This document shows positions 7,796 to 8,266 of a stretch of DNA of 8,266 bases, one piece after another (the first letter of the stretch is position 1; each line of letters starts with the position of its first letter). The notes under the pieces were generated by a model, which worked only from the letters and a program-made list of their open reading frames with translations, was not told where the DNA came from and did no database searches. The position numbers were made by a program, and so were the translations under genes. Source of the DNA: Lachnospiraceae bacterium UBA7196 (GTDB lineage Bacteria; Bacillota; Clostridia; Lachnospirales; Lachnospiraceae); NCBI GenBank assembly GCA_002490835.1, contig DKUU01000010.1, positions 29,547 through 37,812 on the forward strand, in the 5' to 3' direction.

Positions 7796-7824
7796 TTGAA
7801 TTGTTTTCATTGATATGATATATT
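7796..7824 (+). promoter_or_regulatory. Candidate promoter of the antitoxin RNA
   Basis: On the plus strand TTGAAT (7796-7801) is followed after 17 bp by TATATT (7819-7824, five of six consensus bases). It points at the terminator hairpin at 7883-7922, with no good reading frame between, as expected for a small RNA. The -10 box overlaps the predicted merR -10 box on the opposite strand. Confidence 0.5.
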
Positions 7825-7853
7825 ATAACCATAAAAGGAACAACCTCCCACAA
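7822..7853 (-). promoter_or_regulatory. Candidate promoter of merR
   Basis: A perfect TATAAT (7827-7822) has TTGTGG (7853-7848) upstream at a 20-bp spacing. The weak -35 and long spacer resemble promoters that MerR proteins activate, which would fit autoregulation, but no convincing dyad was seen in the spacer. The start near 7815 gives a leader of about 55 nt before the merR ATG. Confidence 0.45.
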
Positions 7854-7922
7854 GGGGTTGACCTATAAAAGAGATAGAAATTCCACCCTTCTAACTGGTC
7901 AAAGTATACAAGGGTGGTTTTT
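7831..7922 (+). ncRNA. Candidate antisense antitoxin RNA (RNA II-like) of a type I toxin-antitoxin locus
   Basis: A transcript of about 92 nt is predicted from the promoter at 7796-7824 to the T run at 7918-7922. It contains a 6-pair hairpin (7842-7859, AACCTC / GGGGTT with one G-U pair). The 5' side of that hairpin and its loop hold ACCTCCCA (7843-7850), complementary to the toxin Shine-Dalgarno TGGGAGGT. Its 3' end is the convergent terminator, so it is also perfectly complementary to the 3' end of the toxin mRNA. This arrangement matches the known par/Fst system, where RNA I and RNA II are convergent, share a terminator and pair again at short direct repeats. No transcript evidence is available here. 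Confidence 0.5.
7883..7922. terminator. Shared bidirectional terminator of toxin mRNA and antitoxin RNA
   Basis: The arms CCACCCTT (7883-7890) and AAGGGTGG (7910-7917) form a perfect 8-bp stem with a 19-nt loop. On the plus strand TTTTT (7918-7922) follows directly, giving a good intrinsic terminator. On the minus strand the stem is followed by AATTTCT, a weaker U tract. The minus-strand loop contains TTGA, which fits the YUNR U-turn pattern that speeds pairing between antisense RNAs. Confidence 0.7.
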
Positions 7923-7951
7923 CTATGCCCATCGCTGGGACTTGAAAAACG

Positions 7952-8035
7952 CTACTGACTCATCATTACGATCAAGGTCAGCAATGCGAGAATGAACATT
8001 CCAAAAGACATCAGATCTTTAAAGTCATATTTCAT
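7952..8035 (-). CDS. Small holin-like membrane toxin, 27 residues (type I toxin-antitoxin)
   Basis: This small frame begins at ATG 8035 behind a strong GGGAGGTGG ribosome binding site 8 bases away and ends at TAG. The peptide has a short charged N-terminus (MKYDFKDLM) and one hydrophobic membrane segment, about residues 10-25 (SFGMFILALLTLIVMM), then SQ. The FGMxxLALLTLIV pattern is the one I know from the 'putative holin-like toxin' family (Hol_Tox) of Bacillota; related small toxins (Fst, TxpA, BsrG) damage the membrane or cell wall machinery when an antisense RNA no longer blocks them. The C-terminus is shorter than usual, with no Lys/Arg-rich tail. Its surroundings fit: own promoter, Shine-Dalgarno inside a hairpin, shared terminator and a convergent small RNA. 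It could instead be an untested stress peptide, but the family resemblance is strong. Confidence 0.8.
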   Translation of the reverse strand: MKYDFKDLMSFGMFILALLTLIVMMSQ

Positions 8036-8044
8036 CCGCACCAC

Positions 8045-8067
8045 CTCCCATCTATGTAATAGGAGGC
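8045..8067 (-). promoter_or_regulatory. Hairpin sequestering the toxin Shine-Dalgarno
   Basis: In the toxin mRNA, CCTCCTATT (8067-8059) pairs with GATGGGAGG (8053-8045) over nine continuous pairs (two G-U) around a 5-nt loop, ACATA. The 3' strand is the ribosome binding site. In type I toxins such as Fst, a 5' stem-loop of this sort keeps toxin translation low. Confidence 0.65.
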
Positions 8068-8104
8068 CAACACCTTGCAGTGACACGGTTGTTCCGTATT
8101 TCAA

Positions 8105-8133
8105 TAGTAACATACCACACATGATTCCGCAAT
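8105..8133 (-). promoter_or_regulatory. Candidate promoter of the toxin mRNA
   Basis: On the minus strand an extended -10, TG-T-TACTAT (TACTAT at 8110-8105), stands 17 bp from TTGCGG (8133-8128). The start would be near 8098, a leader of about 63 nt. The RNA would begin with a small stem-loop, ACGG-AACAA-CCGT (8098-8086), similar to the 5' helix that stabilises RNA I of par. The remaining gap up to the tRNA-Gly (about 8134-8239) holds nothing else I can support. Confidence 0.45.
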
Positions 8134-8245
8134 TGTTTATGGTATATTATTTGTCAATTTGGCGATTATTTATGTAGAAAATAAGAATGCCTATTCAGAT
8201 TGCGGTGCGTACTCATGCAGAATTTCATACTTTTCCATTAAAAAA

Positions 8246-8266
8246 AGCAGGTGATGGGAATCGAAC
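8246..8266 (-). tRNA. tRNA-Gly, 3' part only, cut by window edge
   Basis: Read on the minus strand, the last bases give the T loop TTCGATT, T-stem 3' strand CCCAT, acceptor 3' strand CACCTGC and discriminator T73. A T at position 73 with a GCAGGTG/CACCTGC acceptor is typical of bacterial tRNA-Gly, probably the UCC or GCC isoacceptor. CCA is not encoded; the gene is followed by a T run (8245-8240). The anticodon lies outside the window. Confidence 0.85.

Larger units (their letters stand above)
7840..8051. repeat. Direct repeat pairing antitoxin RNA with the toxin ribosome binding site
   Basis: The plus strand carries AC(A/C)ACCTCCCA at 7840-7850 and again at 8041-8051, identical at 10 of 11 positions. 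Because the two RNAs are made from opposite strands, the left copy in the plus RNA is complementary to the right copy in the toxin mRNA, which is its Shine-Dalgarno. This is the role of direct repeats in the par locus of pAD1. Confidence 0.5.

Noticed and set aside
7038..7853. Longer MerR start at TTG 7853 or ATG 7832
   Set aside because: The extra 31 residues do not resemble a MerR N-terminus, the best Shine-Dalgarno precedes ATG 7760, and the predicted promoter would start transcription downstream of both alternatives.
7925..7945. Six-codon plus-strand frame beginning ATG after GGGTGGTTTTTCT
   Set aside because: The apparent ribosome binding site is the arm of the shared terminator and the peptide is too short to support.
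7837..8096. Nine-base inverted repeat GGAACAACC (7837-7845) / GGTTGTTCC (8088-8096)
   Set aside because: It puts identical, not complementary, sequence into the two convergent RNAs, so it gives no pairing; it is short enough to be chance.
8136..8158. Perfect TTGACA on the minus strand at 8158-8153 as toxin -35
   Set aside because: No acceptable -10 lies 16-18 bases downstream; the TTGCGG / extended TACTAT pair fits better.
8191..8238. Fifteen-codon minus-strand frame just after the tRNA-Gly T run
   Set aside because: It has no Shine-Dalgarno, only a T run upstream, and there is no recognisable family; at most a gene remnant.
8240..8266. Attachment site at the tRNA-Gly 3' end
   Set aside because: No second copy of the tRNA end was found in the window and no recombinase gene is present.

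Overview
The window looks like chromosomal DNA of a Gram-positive Bacillota, most likely a Clostridia/Lachnospiraceae-type gut anaerobe. This is inferred from several things: strong GGAGG-type ribosome binding sites, Bacillota-like -35/-10 promoters, a tRNA-Gly gene without an encoded CCA end, a tiny holin-like toxin of a family common in these bacteria, and moderate GC content. I cannot name the species. Both window edges cut tRNA genes on the minus strand: the 5' part of a tRNA, possibly Arg, at the left edge and the 3' part of a tRNA-Gly at the right edge. Every protein gene between them is also on the minus strand, so transcription runs from right to left.

Read in the direction of transcription, the order is as follows. 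(1) tRNA-Gly tail. (2) A 27-residue holin-like membrane peptide (7952-8035), which is in none of the longer reading frames. It has its own promoter, a hairpin that hides its Shine-Dalgarno sequence, a convergent candidate antisense RNA on the plus strand and a shared terminator. Together these look like a type I toxin-antitoxin locus of the Fst/par kind. (3) A MerR-family regulator with two helix-turn-helix domains (7038-7760). (4) Two complete ABC-exporter half-transporters, 582 and 603 residues, 17 bases apart. (5) A short UvrA-like protein (801 residues) that lacks the UvrB-binding domain, 11 bases after the second transporter. (6) A separate HAD-family phosphatase (206-856) with its own promoter. 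(7) The tRNA at the left edge.

The central block, MerR - ABC - ABC - UvrA-like, reads as a drug-responsive resistance operon. The regulator would sense a compound and activate a MerR-type promoter (19-bp spacer) ahead of the transporters. The heterodimeric exporter would pump the compound out, and the UvrA2/DrrC-like protein would handle what reaches DNA. The pairing of an exporter with a UvrB-independent UvrA paralogue resembles daunorubicin self-resistance (DrrAB plus DrrC), so a DNA-binding or DNA-damaging compound is a reasonable guess; the sequence does not identify it.

Two regulatory details deserve attention. Between merR and the first transporter is a 52-nt two-part hairpin that contains the operon -10 box, hides the transporter Shine-Dalgarno sequence and is followed by a T run. 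It could silence read-through transcripts while leaving transcripts from the operon promoter translatable. Upstream of merR, the predicted merR promoter and the predicted antitoxin RNA promoter are divergent and share -10 bases, which physically links the toxin-antitoxin locus to the resistance regulator.
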